DNA of 11,204 bases, from assembly GCA_007122565.1 (NCBI GenBank), contig SKTJ01000144.1, forward strand, positions 1 to 11,204, read 5' to 3'. Below, in pieces: positions 1-6,490 of this stretch. Made by a program: the position numbers and the translations under genes. Below the pieces are notes generated by a model that saw only the letters and a program-made list of their open reading frames with translations, made no database searches and had not been told where the DNA came from. The DNA comes from Syntrophomonadaceae bacterium (GTDB lineage: Bacteria > Bacillota > Dethiobacteria > DTU022 > UBA8154). Positions within the stretch are counted from its first letter, which is position 1. Each line of letters starts with the position of its first letter.

Positions 1-5
1 CAGTA

Positions 6-35
6 AGGGCTTACACTTTTTAAAGTGCGAGCCCT
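6..35. terminator. Inverted repeat at left edge, possible terminator of an upstream gene
   Basis: Positions 6-19 pair with 22-35. The inner CACTTT/AAAGTG and outer AGGGCT/AGCCCT blocks are joined by one A.C mismatch and a wobble pair, around a 2-nt loop. A short T-run (43-47) lies 8 nt further on, too distant for a textbook intrinsic terminator. The upstream gene is outside the window, so the role is inferred. Confidence 0.3.
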
Positions 36-45
36 GCTGCACTTT

Positions 46-72
46 TTGCCCCGATCTATCATGATTTATAAT
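46..72 (+). promoter_or_regulatory. Possible weak promoter ahead of the small ORF and dTDP-sugar genes
   Basis: A perfect TATAAT stands at 67-72. The best upstream hexamer is TTGCCC at 46-51, with a short 15-nt spacer, so only the -10 is convincing. It is the best candidate I see for transcription of the 220-2935 cluster. Confidence 0.25.
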
Positions 73-219
73 ATGAAAGGCAGGTTTTTTTGTTACTGTT
101 ATTATTGATAATGAAATAGAAAAAAGGCTGATCTCGATTAACATTTTGCGGCGGATAACCATAAAATATAAAAATAACCAGCATTTTGTGTGGTATCCGT
201 TTGTTAAGGAGGTAAAAAA

Positions 220-396
220 ATGTCTCAAGAGTTTATTGCCGGCAAACGCTACCCCCGTGGTATGCGTCGTAACATCAAAAGTAAGGGGAAAAACCCCTGT
301 TCTTATTACGATGTGGGTAAATCTATGCGGAGCAGCAGTCCGGAGGAATATGACAAAAAAATAGCGGAAATGAAAAAAATGGGCAATTTTTCCTGA
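220..396 (+). CDS. Small basic hypothetical protein (58 aa)
   Basis: The ATG at 220 is preceded by a perfect AAGGAGG (206-212) with 7-nt spacing, one of the best ribosome binding sites in the window. The protein starts MSQEFIAGKRYPRGMRR and ends in TGA at 394-396. It has 9 Lys and 5 Arg against 6 acidic residues, so it is strongly basic. It has one Cys (27), a Tyr pair (29-30), no hydrophobic segment and no signal peptide. The C-terminal third (SPEEYDKKIAEMKKM) looks helical and charged. I do not recognise the family. The gene lies 67 nt before rmlB on the same strand and may share its transcript. A competing 72-aa frame (146-364) overlaps it but has no ribosome binding site. Being a real gene is inferred from the start signal; function is unknown. 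Confidence 0.65.
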   Translation: MSQEFIAGKRYPRGMRRNIKSKGKNPCSYYDVGKSMRSSSPEEYDKKIAEMKKMGNFS

Positions 397-410
397 CGGA
401 AGAGTTATCT

Positions 411-429
411 TTCCGATGGTTCATCGGAA
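411..429. other. Perfect 8-bp hairpin between the small ORF and rmlB
   Basis: TTCCGATG (411-418) and CATCGGAA (422-429) form a perfect stem with a 3-nt loop. No T-run follows, so it is unlikely to be a full terminator. It could be a processing or mRNA-stability site, or reduce read-through into rmlB. The role is inferred. Confidence 0.4.
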
Positions 430-463
430 TAACGCAGAGTAAAAGATTGGAGTGCTAACACTG

Positions 464-1420
464 GTGTTTAAAAATGTATTGGTGACCGGGGGAGCCGGTT
501 TTATCGGCAGTAATTTTTTGCTGTACATGGTGCCCCGTTACCCCCGGACTAAATTTGTTAACCTGGATCAACTGACCTACGCTGCCGATATTACCAGGCT
601 TGAGGAGATAGAAGACTATCCTAATTATTCATTTATGAGGGGCGATATCAGAAACCAGGAGACTGTAAATCAAATCATCCAGGAGGGAGTGGAAGCGGTT
701 ATTAATTTTGCCGCCCATTCCCATGTGGACCGGAGCATTGCAGCGCCCCGGGATTTTATTGATACAAATATAAGCGGGTGTTTTCACCTCTTAGAAGCGG
801 CAAGAACCTGTAAAATAAGAAGATTTCTTCAGGTTTCCACCGATGAAGTATATGGATCTCTTGGCGAACAAGGATATTTTAGCGAGGACTCACCCCTTGC
901 CCCCAACAATCCGTATGCCGCCAGCAAGGCGGCTGCCGATTGTCTGGTCCGTTCTTACTGTAAGACTTACGGCTTTCCCGGTTTGGTTACCCGCTGCACC
1001 AACAATTACGGGCCGCGCCAGCACCGGGAAAAATTTATACCAACAGTTATCTTTAAGGCGCTGCGTGACGAGTCCGTTCCTATATACGGGGACGGGCGGC
1101 AGATCCGTGATTGGATATACGTGGAAGACCACTGCCGGGCCTTGGAACAGGTTCTTTTAGCAGGTAAGCCTGGCAGTATTTATAATATCGGCACCAACGA
1201 AGAAAAAACCAATCTGGAGTTGGCCGGCTCAATCCTGAACATCCTTGGCAAGTCCCCGGCCCTACTTCATTTTGTCAAGGACCGTCCCGGTCATGACCGC
1301 CGTTATGCCCTCGCTGCAGGCAGCATCAGGGAAGAGTTGGGCTGGCGGCCTTGTTACGCCCTTGAGTTGGCTTTGACTCTAACAGTGAACTGGTATGTAA
1401 GCTATTTCAAGTCAGTATGA
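464..1420 (+). CDS. rmlB: dTDP-glucose 4,6-dehydratase
   Basis: Cytoplasmic NAD+-dependent enzyme of the extended short-chain dehydrogenase family. It converts dTDP-glucose to dTDP-4-keto-6-deoxyglucose, the branch point to rhamnose and other deoxysugars. Visible signatures, numbered from the GTG at 464 (318 aa), are the Rossmann motif GGAGFIG at 9-15, the family string NFAAHSHVDRS, the catalytic Thr-Asp-Glu of STDEVYG at 126-128, and the YAASK pair Tyr151/Lys155. NNYGPRQHREKFIP and DWIYVEDH follow, as in RmlB. An in-frame GTG at 452 would add four residues. I prefer 464 because MFKNVLVTGG fits the family N-terminus and a GGAG lies at 449-452, although its 11-nt spacing is long. Thirteen nt separate it from the epimerase-like gene, so the two are almost certainly co-transcribed. 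A related NDP-sugar dehydratase is possible, but the Asp-Glu pair argues for true 4,6-dehydratase chemistry. Confidence 0.93.
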   Translation: MFKNVLVTGGAGFIGSNFLLYMVPRYPRTKFVNLDQLTYAADITRLEEIEDYPNYSFMRGDIRNQETVNQIIQEGVEAVINFAAHSHVDRSIAAPRDFIDTNISGCFHLLEAARTCKIRRFLQVSTDEVYGSLGEQGYFSEDSPLAPNNPYAASKAAADCLVRSYCKTYGFPGLVTRCTNNYGPRQHREKFIPTVIFKALRDESVPIYGDGRQIRDWIYVEDHCRALEQVLLAGKPGSIYNIGTNEEKTNLELAGSILNILGKSPALLHFVKDRPGHDRRYALAAGSIREELGWRPCYALELALTLTVNWYVSYFKSV

Positions 1421-1433
1421 AGGAGTGAAAAAA

Positions 1434-1901
1434 ATGTCTGCCATAGACGGTGTTCTTGTTAAACCGTTAAAGTTTATGTGTGACGATAGGGGGCGGCTCT
1501 TGGAAATATTCCGCAGAGACGACCCCTTTTTCCAACAGTTTGGTCAGGTTTATGTTACCACGGCCTATCCCGGAGTGGTAAAAGCCTGGCATTATCACCG
1601 CTTGCAAACGGACCATTTTGCCGTTATTTCCGGCATGGCCCGCATTATCCTCTATGATAACCGGAATAAATCGCCCACCAAAGGAAACATTGAGGAATAT
1701 TTCGTCGGAGTATATAACCCCCTGCTAATTCGGATCCCTCCATTGGTTATACACGGCTTTGAGGCCCTGGGGAAAACGGAAACGTTGTTGCTCAACTGTC
1801 CCAGTGAACCCTATAACCATGAAAAACCTGATGAGTATCGAATCCCCCTGGGTGATCCCCGTATCCCTTATTCCTGGATAAAAGGGGAGAAAGTAGTATG
1901 A
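1434..1901 (+). CDS. dTDP-4-dehydrorhamnose 3,5-epimerase family protein (RmlC-like cupin)
   Basis: A 155-aa protein, shorter than classical RmlC (about 180 aa), with the single cupin fold of that family. It is expected to epimerise C3 and/or C5 of dTDP-4-keto-6-deoxyglucose made by the preceding gene. Visible features are the N-terminal DDRGRLLEI (17-25), the WHYH motif with His53 in the place of the RmlC catalytic histidine, the cupin strand IPPLVIHGF with His107, and CPSEPYN with Tyr127, a candidate for the general-acid tyrosine. The end GDPRIPYSW matches the family's C-terminal aspartate region. The ATG at 1434 is chosen because AAGGAG (1420-1425) sits 8 nt upstream; the GTG at 1425 overlaps that site. 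The stop overlaps the start of rmlA (ATGA), implying translational coupling. The compact sequence may mean 3-epimerase, 5-epimerase or isomerase activity rather than the double epimerisation; that cannot be settled from sequence. Confidence 0.88.
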   Translation: MSAIDGVLVKPLKFMCDDRGRLLEIFRRDDPFFQQFGQVYVTTAYPGVVKAWHYHRLQTDHFAVISGMARIILYDNRNKSPTKGNIEEYFVGVYNPLLIRIPPLVIHGFEALGKTETLLLNCPSEPYNHEKPDEYRIPLGDPRIPYSWIKGEKVV

Positions 1902-2935
1902 AAGGGCTGGTCCTCAGCGGGGGGACAGGAACACGCTTGCAACCCTTTACCTGGAGTACACCTAAGCAGCTTATCCCTGTAGCCAACCGGCCACTTTTAA
2001 GTTTTATTTTATGGGCACTGCAAAAAGTGGGCATTGCCCAGGCCGGTATCATTACCGGCGATGAGGGCCTGGAGCGGATTCCTCATAAATTAGAGGGGCA
2101 AATACCGCCGGCCCTGGAGTTGACCTATATCAGGCAGGTGGGACCCCTTGGCCTTGCCCATGCCGTTAAAACAGCCCACTCCTTTTTGGGTGAAGATGAC
2201 TTTATGATGGTGCTTGGGGATAATATTTTTGACCTGAGCCTTGGTGAAGCGGTGGCCGTTTTTAAACAAACGGGGGCGGATGCGCTCCTTTTTCTTACTC
2301 CAGTAGACGATCCGCAGCGGTATGGCATTGCGGAAGTGAGGGATGGGCAGATTTTATCTCTTGTGGAGAAACCGGTTACACCCCGCAGTAATCTGGCGAT
2401 TATGGGGATTTACCTTTTAAGCAAAGCTATTTTTCCCGCTATTGACCGAACCCGTCCCTCGGCCCGGGGTGAACTTGAGATTACCGATGCTCTGCAAGAG
2501 TTATTAAATATGGGCGGTAAAATCGTTCCGTATCTTTACCGCGGTTGGTGGCTGGATGTGGGGAAACCAGAAGATGTGTTGGCAGCCAATCGTAAAATGT
2601 TGGATCTATTACTTGGCACTGTGCCGGCAGATAACTGCAGTGTGGGTCTTTCCAGTTCTGTTACTGACAGCACGTTACGGGGCCCGCTGATTATTGGCGA
2701 GGGGTGTCGCATTACAAATGCCATTCTCGGACCGTACTGTGCTATCGGTCGGGGATCTGTGATTGAAAATGCCCGGATAATGGAGAGTGTTGTGTGTGAG
2801 GATGTGGAAATTTGCAACTTGGAGGCCCAATTGTACAAAAGTATTATTGCCGAAAATGCCCGGATTCAGGGTCAATCAGAGGGCGGGGCGAATGTGCGCC
2901 TGCTGTTGGGAGCCGGCTCCAGCATTATACTCTAA
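1898..2935 (+). CDS. rmlA: Glucose-1-phosphate thymidylyltransferase, long form
   Basis: Cytoplasmic nucleotidyltransferase that makes dTDP-glucose from dTTP and glucose-1-phosphate, supplying the dehydratase encoded two genes upstream. The N-terminal catalytic domain (about 1-235) has the signature GGTGTRLQPFTWSTPKQL (8-25), with the nucleotide-binding glycines, Arg13 and Lys23. It also has the metal-binding GDN with Asp108, then VEKP and the WLDVGKPED string. Residues about 250-340 form a run of hexapeptide-like repeats (LIIGEG, AILGPY, CAIGRG), the left-handed beta-helix that separates the 345-aa StrD/RmlA-long type from the roughly 290-aa RmlA. The ATG overlaps the upstream stop by 4 nt, and GGGGAG (1884-1889) lies 8 nt away. 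As the last gene of the cluster it is followed by about 90 nt with no clear terminator before the hom promoter. Some long-form members use other sugar-1-phosphates; the adjacent rmlB supports glucose. Confidence 0.92.
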   Translation: MKGLVLSGGTGTRLQPFTWSTPKQLIPVANRPLLSFILWALQKVGIAQAGIITGDEGLERIPHKLEGQIPPALELTYIRQVGPLGLAHAVKTAHSFLGEDDFMMVLGDNIFDLSLGEAVAVFKQTGADALLFLTPVDDPQRYGIAEVRDGQILSLVEKPVTPRSNLAIMGIYLLSKAIFPAIDRTRPSARGELEITDALQELLNMGGKIVPYLYRGWWLDVGKPEDVLAANRKMLDLLLGTVPADNCSVGLSSSVTDSTLRGPLIIGEGCRITNAILGPYCAIGRGSVIENARIMESVVCEDVEICNLEAQLYKSIIAENARIQGQSEGGANVRLLLGAGSSIIL

Positions 2936-3027
2936 ACTGCAGTGAAGGCGCATTGAACTTAGAGATTCCCGTTATTTTTTTGCTTTACCGTCTGTATTTA
3001 TACAAACTCGCAAAATTGTCTCGTTTA

Positions 3028-3056
3028 TTGCACACAGCCAGGGCAGATGGTATAAT
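3028..3056 (+). promoter_or_regulatory. Sigma-A promoter of hom (extended -10)
   Basis: A consensus TATAAT at 3051-3056 is preceded by TG at 3048-3049, giving an extended -10. A partial -35 TTGCAC (3028-3033) sits at the ideal 17-nt distance. It lies about 50 nt before the hom start and indicates that hom opens its own transcript rather than continuing the dTDP-sugar operon. Confidence 0.75.
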
Positions 3057-3107
3057 GATCAAAATATATATGAAAATGCAACATGCCGCGGCAAGATGGA
3101 GGTACGT

Positions 3108-4397
3108 ATGGAAAAAGAAACGCTTAAAGTTGGGCTGTTGGGGTTGGGCACGGTTGGTTCGGGTGTGATGAATATTCTGCAGATGAACGGGGAACAGGTT
3201 AGGAGCCGCGCCGGAATAAGTATTGTAGTAAAAAAGATTCTGGTACGAGATTTAAAAAAAGAAAGGGCAGTGGAAGTGGATCCTTCCCTCCTCACCACGG
3301 ATGCTGCGGAGATACTTCAGGATCCGGAGATCGATGTGATCATCGAACTTATGGGCGGCCTGGCGGTGCGGCAATACGTTGAGGAAGCACTGCGCCTTAA
3401 AAAATTTGTGATTACAGCCAACAAAGATCTCATGGCCACCGCCGGCGCGCCACTGTTACGTTTGGCCCGTGATAACGGGCGCAACATCTATTATGAAGCA
3501 AGTGTTGGCGGGGGAATCCCCTTGATCAGGCCCCTTAAACACAGCCTCGGCGCCAACAGGATTCTGCGTCTTGTGGGCATTATCAACGGCACAACCAACT
3601 ACATCCTTACCAGAATGGACCTGGAGAATATGGAGTTTGCTGACGCCCTGGCAGAAGCCCAGGCGCGGGGTTTTGCCGAGCAAGATCCCGGGAATGACCT
3701 GGAGGGTATAGATGCTGCGTATAAACTCTGCATCCTTGCCGGCCTGGCCTTCAATAGTCAGGTTCATTTTGATACTGTTAACGTGGAGGGAATCAGCAAC
3801 ATAAAGCAGCGGGATATCTTATATGCCCGCGAGCTGGGTTTTACGGTAAAACTGCTGGCTATCGGTGAAGAAAAGGCGGAGGGGCTGGCGTTGCGTGTCC
3901 ACCCTGCCCTTGTTCCACTCACCCACCCCCTGGCCGGCGTTCTTTATGAAAACAACGCTCTTTATGTGGAAGGCAATGCCGTCGGCGAGGTTATGTTCTA
4001 CGGACCGGGGGCGGGGGCGATGCCCACAGGCAGTTCTGTGGTTGCCGACCTCATCGATGTGGCCCGTAATATTAACCATCAGGTGGAAAACGGTATTATG
4101 GAAACGGACTTCCTGGACAAAAAGGTTGTCCCCCTGGAGGAACTTGAATCGGCCTTTTATCTGCGCCTGCTGGCCGCGGATCAACCCGGCGTTTTTGCCG
4201 GTCTGGCCAACGCCTTCAGTAAGGAAAAGGTTAGTCTGGATATGATCATTCAAAAACGCAGCCGCGAAGGGGAAGCAGAGATTGTCCTTGTGACACACCC
4301 TGAAAAAGAAAAAAACTTTAACGCTGCCCTGACCCACATCCAGAAATTTTCCGGCATTAAGGCGATCAAAAGCGTTTACCGGGTCATCCGCAAGTGA
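3108..4397 (+). CDS. hom: Homoserine dehydrogenase with C-terminal ACT domain
   Basis: Cytoplasmic enzyme that reduces L-aspartate-4-semialdehyde to L-homoserine with NAD(P)H, the entry to threonine and methionine. The 429-aa protein has the usual three parts. The N-terminal Rossmann domain has GLGTVG (12-17) and TANKDLMA. The central catalytic domain has NGTTNYILT (from Asn160) and DPGNDLEGIDAAYK, with Asp202 and Lys206 as the expected catalytic pair. A C-terminal ACT domain (about 350-425, LAADQPGVFAGLANAF) normally senses threonine for feedback inhibition. The ATG at 3108 is chosen because TGGAGGT (3097-3103) sits just upstream; the ATG at 3096 overlaps that site. No aspartokinase, thrC or thrB is beside it, so it is apparently a single gene or the first of a unit with alr. 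Length and motifs are normal for Firmicute Hom. Confidence 0.96.
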   Translation: MEKETLKVGLLGLGTVGSGVMNILQMNGEQVRSRAGISIVVKKILVRDLKKERAVEVDPSLLTTDAAEILQDPEIDVIIELMGGLAVRQYVEEALRLKKFVITANKDLMATAGAPLLRLARDNGRNIYYEASVGGGIPLIRPLKHSLGANRILRLVGIINGTTNYILTRMDLENMEFADALAEAQARGFAEQDPGNDLEGIDAAYKLCILAGLAFNSQVHFDTVNVEGISNIKQRDILYARELGFTVKLLAIGEEKAEGLALRVHPALVPLTHPLAGVLYENNALYVEGNAVGEVMFYGPGAGAMPTGSSVVADLIDVARNINHQVENGIMETDFLDKKVVPLEELESAFYLRLLAADQPGVFAGLANAFSKEKVSLDMIIQKRSREGEAEIVLVTHPEKEKNFNAALTHIQKFSGIKAIKSVYRVIRK

Positions 4398-4462
4398 AAA
4401 CTGATGGAAATAATAGTTATATAGCCTTTTTCACCGCCCGGAAGGAATAAACCCTTTTAATG

Positions 4463-4495
4463 TGGAATAGTAATAAATGTTCCATTCTCTTTTTT
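4463..4495 (+). terminator. Weak candidate terminator after hom
   Basis: TGGAATA (4463-4469) and TGTTCCA (4478-4484) pair with one mismatch, followed directly by the T-rich tract 4485-4495. The stem is short and AT-rich, so termination may be partial. The rest of the hom-alr gap (4398-4568) shows no gene and no convincing promoter. Confidence 0.4.
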
Positions 4496-4568
4496 AACCG
4501 CAGTATTATAAAGGGAATTCAGCTAGAATCGGGTGAGATATGCGGCTTAAGAGGGGAAGGGAGCGCCT

Positions 4569-5756
4569 CTGTCTGGAGTTTATGTTAATAGGGGTCACCG
4601 ATACAGCAGGCCCACCTGGGCGGAGGTTGATCTTGCAAAAATCGCTTCCAACATTAAAGAATTCCGCCGTTCCTTAGGTGACACAGTTAAAATAATGGCT
4701 GTGGTAAAGGCAAACGCTTACGGACACGGTGCCTGTGAAGTGGCCGGTGTTGCTCTCGATGCCGGGGCTTTCATGCTGGGAGTGGCGTCTTTAGAGGAGG
4801 GGATGAGCCTGCGTAGCCGTGGTATCGGTGCGCCGGTGTTAATCCTCGGCTATACCGATCCGGAGCAGGCTGCTTTGTTACAGGAGGATGGGCTTACTCC
4901 CACCGTTTTCAACTGGGAGGGAGCCCGGGATTTGGCGCAGCAAGCCTGTGCCCTTGGCTGCCGTATCCCGTTCCATTTTAAGGTGGACACAGGTATGGGC
5001 CGCCTTGGGCCGGCTAACACGCGCGATGCCCTGCTTCTGCTGAAAAAGGTATCCGCCCTTTCCGGACTGAAGCTCGAAGGGGTCTATACCCATTTTGCTG
5101 CTGCAGACGAAAAGGAACGGGATTTTACTGTGGGGCAGGTTGTTCTCTTCCATCAATTTCTTAATGCTGCTACCAGTCAGGGGATTCATATCCCGCTGCG
5201 GCACGCAGCCAACACTGCAGCAGCGATCGAGTATCCGGAGGCTGCTCTTGATATGGTACGGCTGGGTATTGGTATTTACGGCTATTACCCTTCATCCGCT
5301 GTTGACCGTCAGAAAGTTAGATTGCAGAGCGCTTTTTCTCTGAAAAGCAGGATAGTTTATTTAAAGAAAGTTTCCGCCGGTACGCCCGTTAGTTATGGTG
5401 GGAAATACCTTGCCCCGCGGGAAACACTCGTTGCCACTGTTCCCCTGGGTTACGGTGACGGCCTGAACCGGCTTCTTTCAAACGGGGGGGCAATGTTGGT
5501 GCAGGGGCGGCGCGTCCCTATAGCGGGCAGGGTTTGCATGGATATGACAATGCTTGATGTAGGTTCTCTTTCCGGGGTACGTGAGGGTGATGAGGTTGTT
5601 GTTTATGGACATCAGGGGAGTGAGGAGATCAGTATCGATGCGGTGGCCATGCAATTGGGGACGATAAGCTACGAAATACTCTGTAACGTCAGTCACAGGG
5701 TGCCCCGTCTTTACTTTCCCGCTTTCAACAGCAGTAATGAAGATTTACCAGTATAA
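4569..5756 (+). CDS. alr: Alanine racemase, start codon non-canonical or frameshifted
   Basis: PLP-dependent enzyme that interconverts L- and D-alanine for peptidoglycan. Family motifs are RPTWAEVDL near the N-terminus, VVKANAYGHG with the PLP lysine (Lys47 from a CTG start at 4569), SYGGKY with the second catalytic base tyrosine, PLGYGDG, and RVCMDM of the C-terminal beta domain. The first in-frame ATG (4695) lies inside the conserved core, just before the PLP lysine, and cannot be the real start. The frame is open back to a TAA at 4548-4550, and the only start-like codon in it is CTG 4569-4571, which has AAGGGAG (4557-4563) at 5-nt spacing and gives 395 aa. Alternatively an ATG at 4582 in another frame would join if one base were added between 4584 and 4608, for example in GGGG 4591-4594. 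Genes for EndoAI and EndoA follow, as in Bacillus. The identity is certain, the 5' end is not. Confidence 0.93.
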   Translation: MSGVYVNRGHRYSRPTWAEVDLAKIASNIKEFRRSLGDTVKIMAVVKANAYGHGACEVAGVALDAGAFMLGVASLEEGMSLRSRGIGAPVLILGYTDPEQAALLQEDGLTPTVFNWEGARDLAQQACALGCRIPFHFKVDTGMGRLGPANTRDALLLLKKVSALSGLKLEGVYTHFAAADEKERDFTVGQVVLFHQFLNAATSQGIHIPLRHAANTAAAIEYPEAALDMVRLGIGIYGYYPSSAVDRQKVRLQSAFSLKSRIVYLKKVSAGTPVSYGGKYLAPRETLVATVPLGYGDGLNRLLSNGGAMLVQGRRVPIAGRVCMDMTMLDVGSLSGVREGDEVVVYGHQGSEEISIDAVAMQLGTISYEILCNVSHRVPRLYFPAFNSSNEDLPV

Positions 5757-5827
5757 AGATACAGCGGTTTCGGGTAATAACTAGAAATAAGGATCTTACC
5801 GCAACCAATCTTCAGGGGGTGCGTTCT

Positions 5828-6097
5828 TTGCCAAGAACGAAACGAATCATGATCAGCCTGCCGAACAATCTATTGGAAGAAGTGGACGGCGTGGTTGAAA
5901 TGGAGAAACGGACGCGCAGCGAATTTATCCGGGAAGCAATGAAACTTTATCTTCAGGAACGAAAGAAGCAAAAAATCCGCGAGCAAATGCAGGACGGCTA
6001 CATGGAGATGGCGCGGCTCAATTTGGCATTGGCCAACGAAGCCATTAGCGTGGAAAATGAGGCAGACCGGCTGGCTGATGAAATGGTTGGAGAGTGA
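5828..6097 (+). CDS. ndoAI: EndoAI-type antitoxin (ribbon-helix-helix, MazE-like)
   Basis: An 89-aa antitoxin of the CopG/MetJ-type ribbon-helix-helix class, which binds and neutralises the toxin encoded next and normally represses the pair's transcription as a dimer. The N-terminal RTKRIMISLPNNLLEEVDG is the DNA-binding strand and first helix. EKRTRSEFIREAMKLYL is the second helix. The C-terminal QDGYMEMARLNLALANEA corresponds closely to the toxin-binding tail of B. subtilis EndoAI (YMEMAKINL). TTG at 5828 is preferred because AGGGGGT (5814-5820) lies 7 nt upstream; GTG 5819 overlaps that site. It follows alr by 71 nt. A possible pairing of GCGGT (5764-5768) with ACCGC (5798-5802) lies in that gap, but I see no clear promoter there, so co-transcription with alr is likely. 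Confidence 0.92.
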   Translation: MPRTKRIMISLPNNLLEEVDGVVEMEKRTRSEFIREAMKLYLQERKKQKIREQMQDGYMEMARLNLALANEAISVENEADRLADEMVGE

Positions 6098-6099
6098 GT

Positions 6100-6453
6100 A
6101 TGGTGGAGGTTAAACGCGGATTTGTCTTTTTTGCCGACTTAAGCCCCGTAATCGGCTCCGAGCAGGGTGGTTTCAGGCCTGTACTCGTGGTCCAAAACAA
6201 CGTGGGTAACAAATTCAGTCCCACTGTTATCGTTGCAGCTATAACCTCACATATCGAAAAAGCAAAGCTGCCTACGCACGTGGAACTGAAGGCACGACAA
6301 CACGGGCTGGAAAAGGATTCTGTCATTCTACTTGAGCAAGTTCGTACTATTGATAAGCAGCGCCTGCAGCAGAAAATTACAGAACTGGATGATAAAACCA
6401 TGGTTCGCATTGATGAGGCGCTGAGGATTAGCCTGGGACTGATTGATTTCTAA
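6100..6453 (+). CDS. ndoA: EndoA/MazF-type mRNA endoribonuclease toxin
   Basis: A 117-aa toxin very similar to B. subtilis EndoA (MazF-bs, 116 aa), which cuts single-stranded RNA at U^ACAU-type sites and arrests growth when freed from its antitoxin. The protein begins MVEVKRGFVFFADLSPV, followed by the PemK/MazF signature GSEQGGFRPVLV. Arg26 and Thr49 align with the catalytic Arg25 and Thr48 of EndoA. AKLPTHVEL, KDSVILLEQVRTIDKQRL and the end ISLGLIDF also match. ATG 6100 is chosen over GTG 6094 because GGAGAG (6089-6094) lies at 5-nt spacing. It is separated from the antitoxin stop by only 2 nt, so translation is coupled. All key residues are intact, so the toxin should be functional. The cleavage site is taken from the homologue. 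Confidence 0.95.
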   Translation: MVEVKRGFVFFADLSPVIGSEQGGFRPVLVVQNNVGNKFSPTVIVAAITSHIEKAKLPTHVELKARQHGLEKDSVILLEQVRTIDKQRLQQKITELDDKTMVRIDEALRISLGLIDF

Positions 6454-6490
6454 TGTTTTTATCTAATAATTTCCTGACGGTGATAAGCAG

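Noticed and set aside
146..364. 72-aa plus-strand frame near the left end
   Set aside because: It has no ribosome binding site and overlaps the 58-aa ORF at 220-396, which has a perfect one; its composition looks random.
2812..3168. 118-aa plus-strand frame bridging rmlA and hom
   Set aside because: It overlaps both genes, crosses the hom promoter, and its sequence resembles no protein family.
3819..4337. 172-aa minus-strand frame inside hom
   Set aside because: It lies wholly antisense to the conserved catalytic and ACT regions of homoserine dehydrogenase and shows no domain.
4582..4677. 31-codon ORF starting at the ATG just before the alr core
   Set aside because: It is out of frame with alr, its GGAG is only 3 nt from the start, and the peptide is not recognisable. 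Kept only as the alternative frameshift hypothesis for alr.
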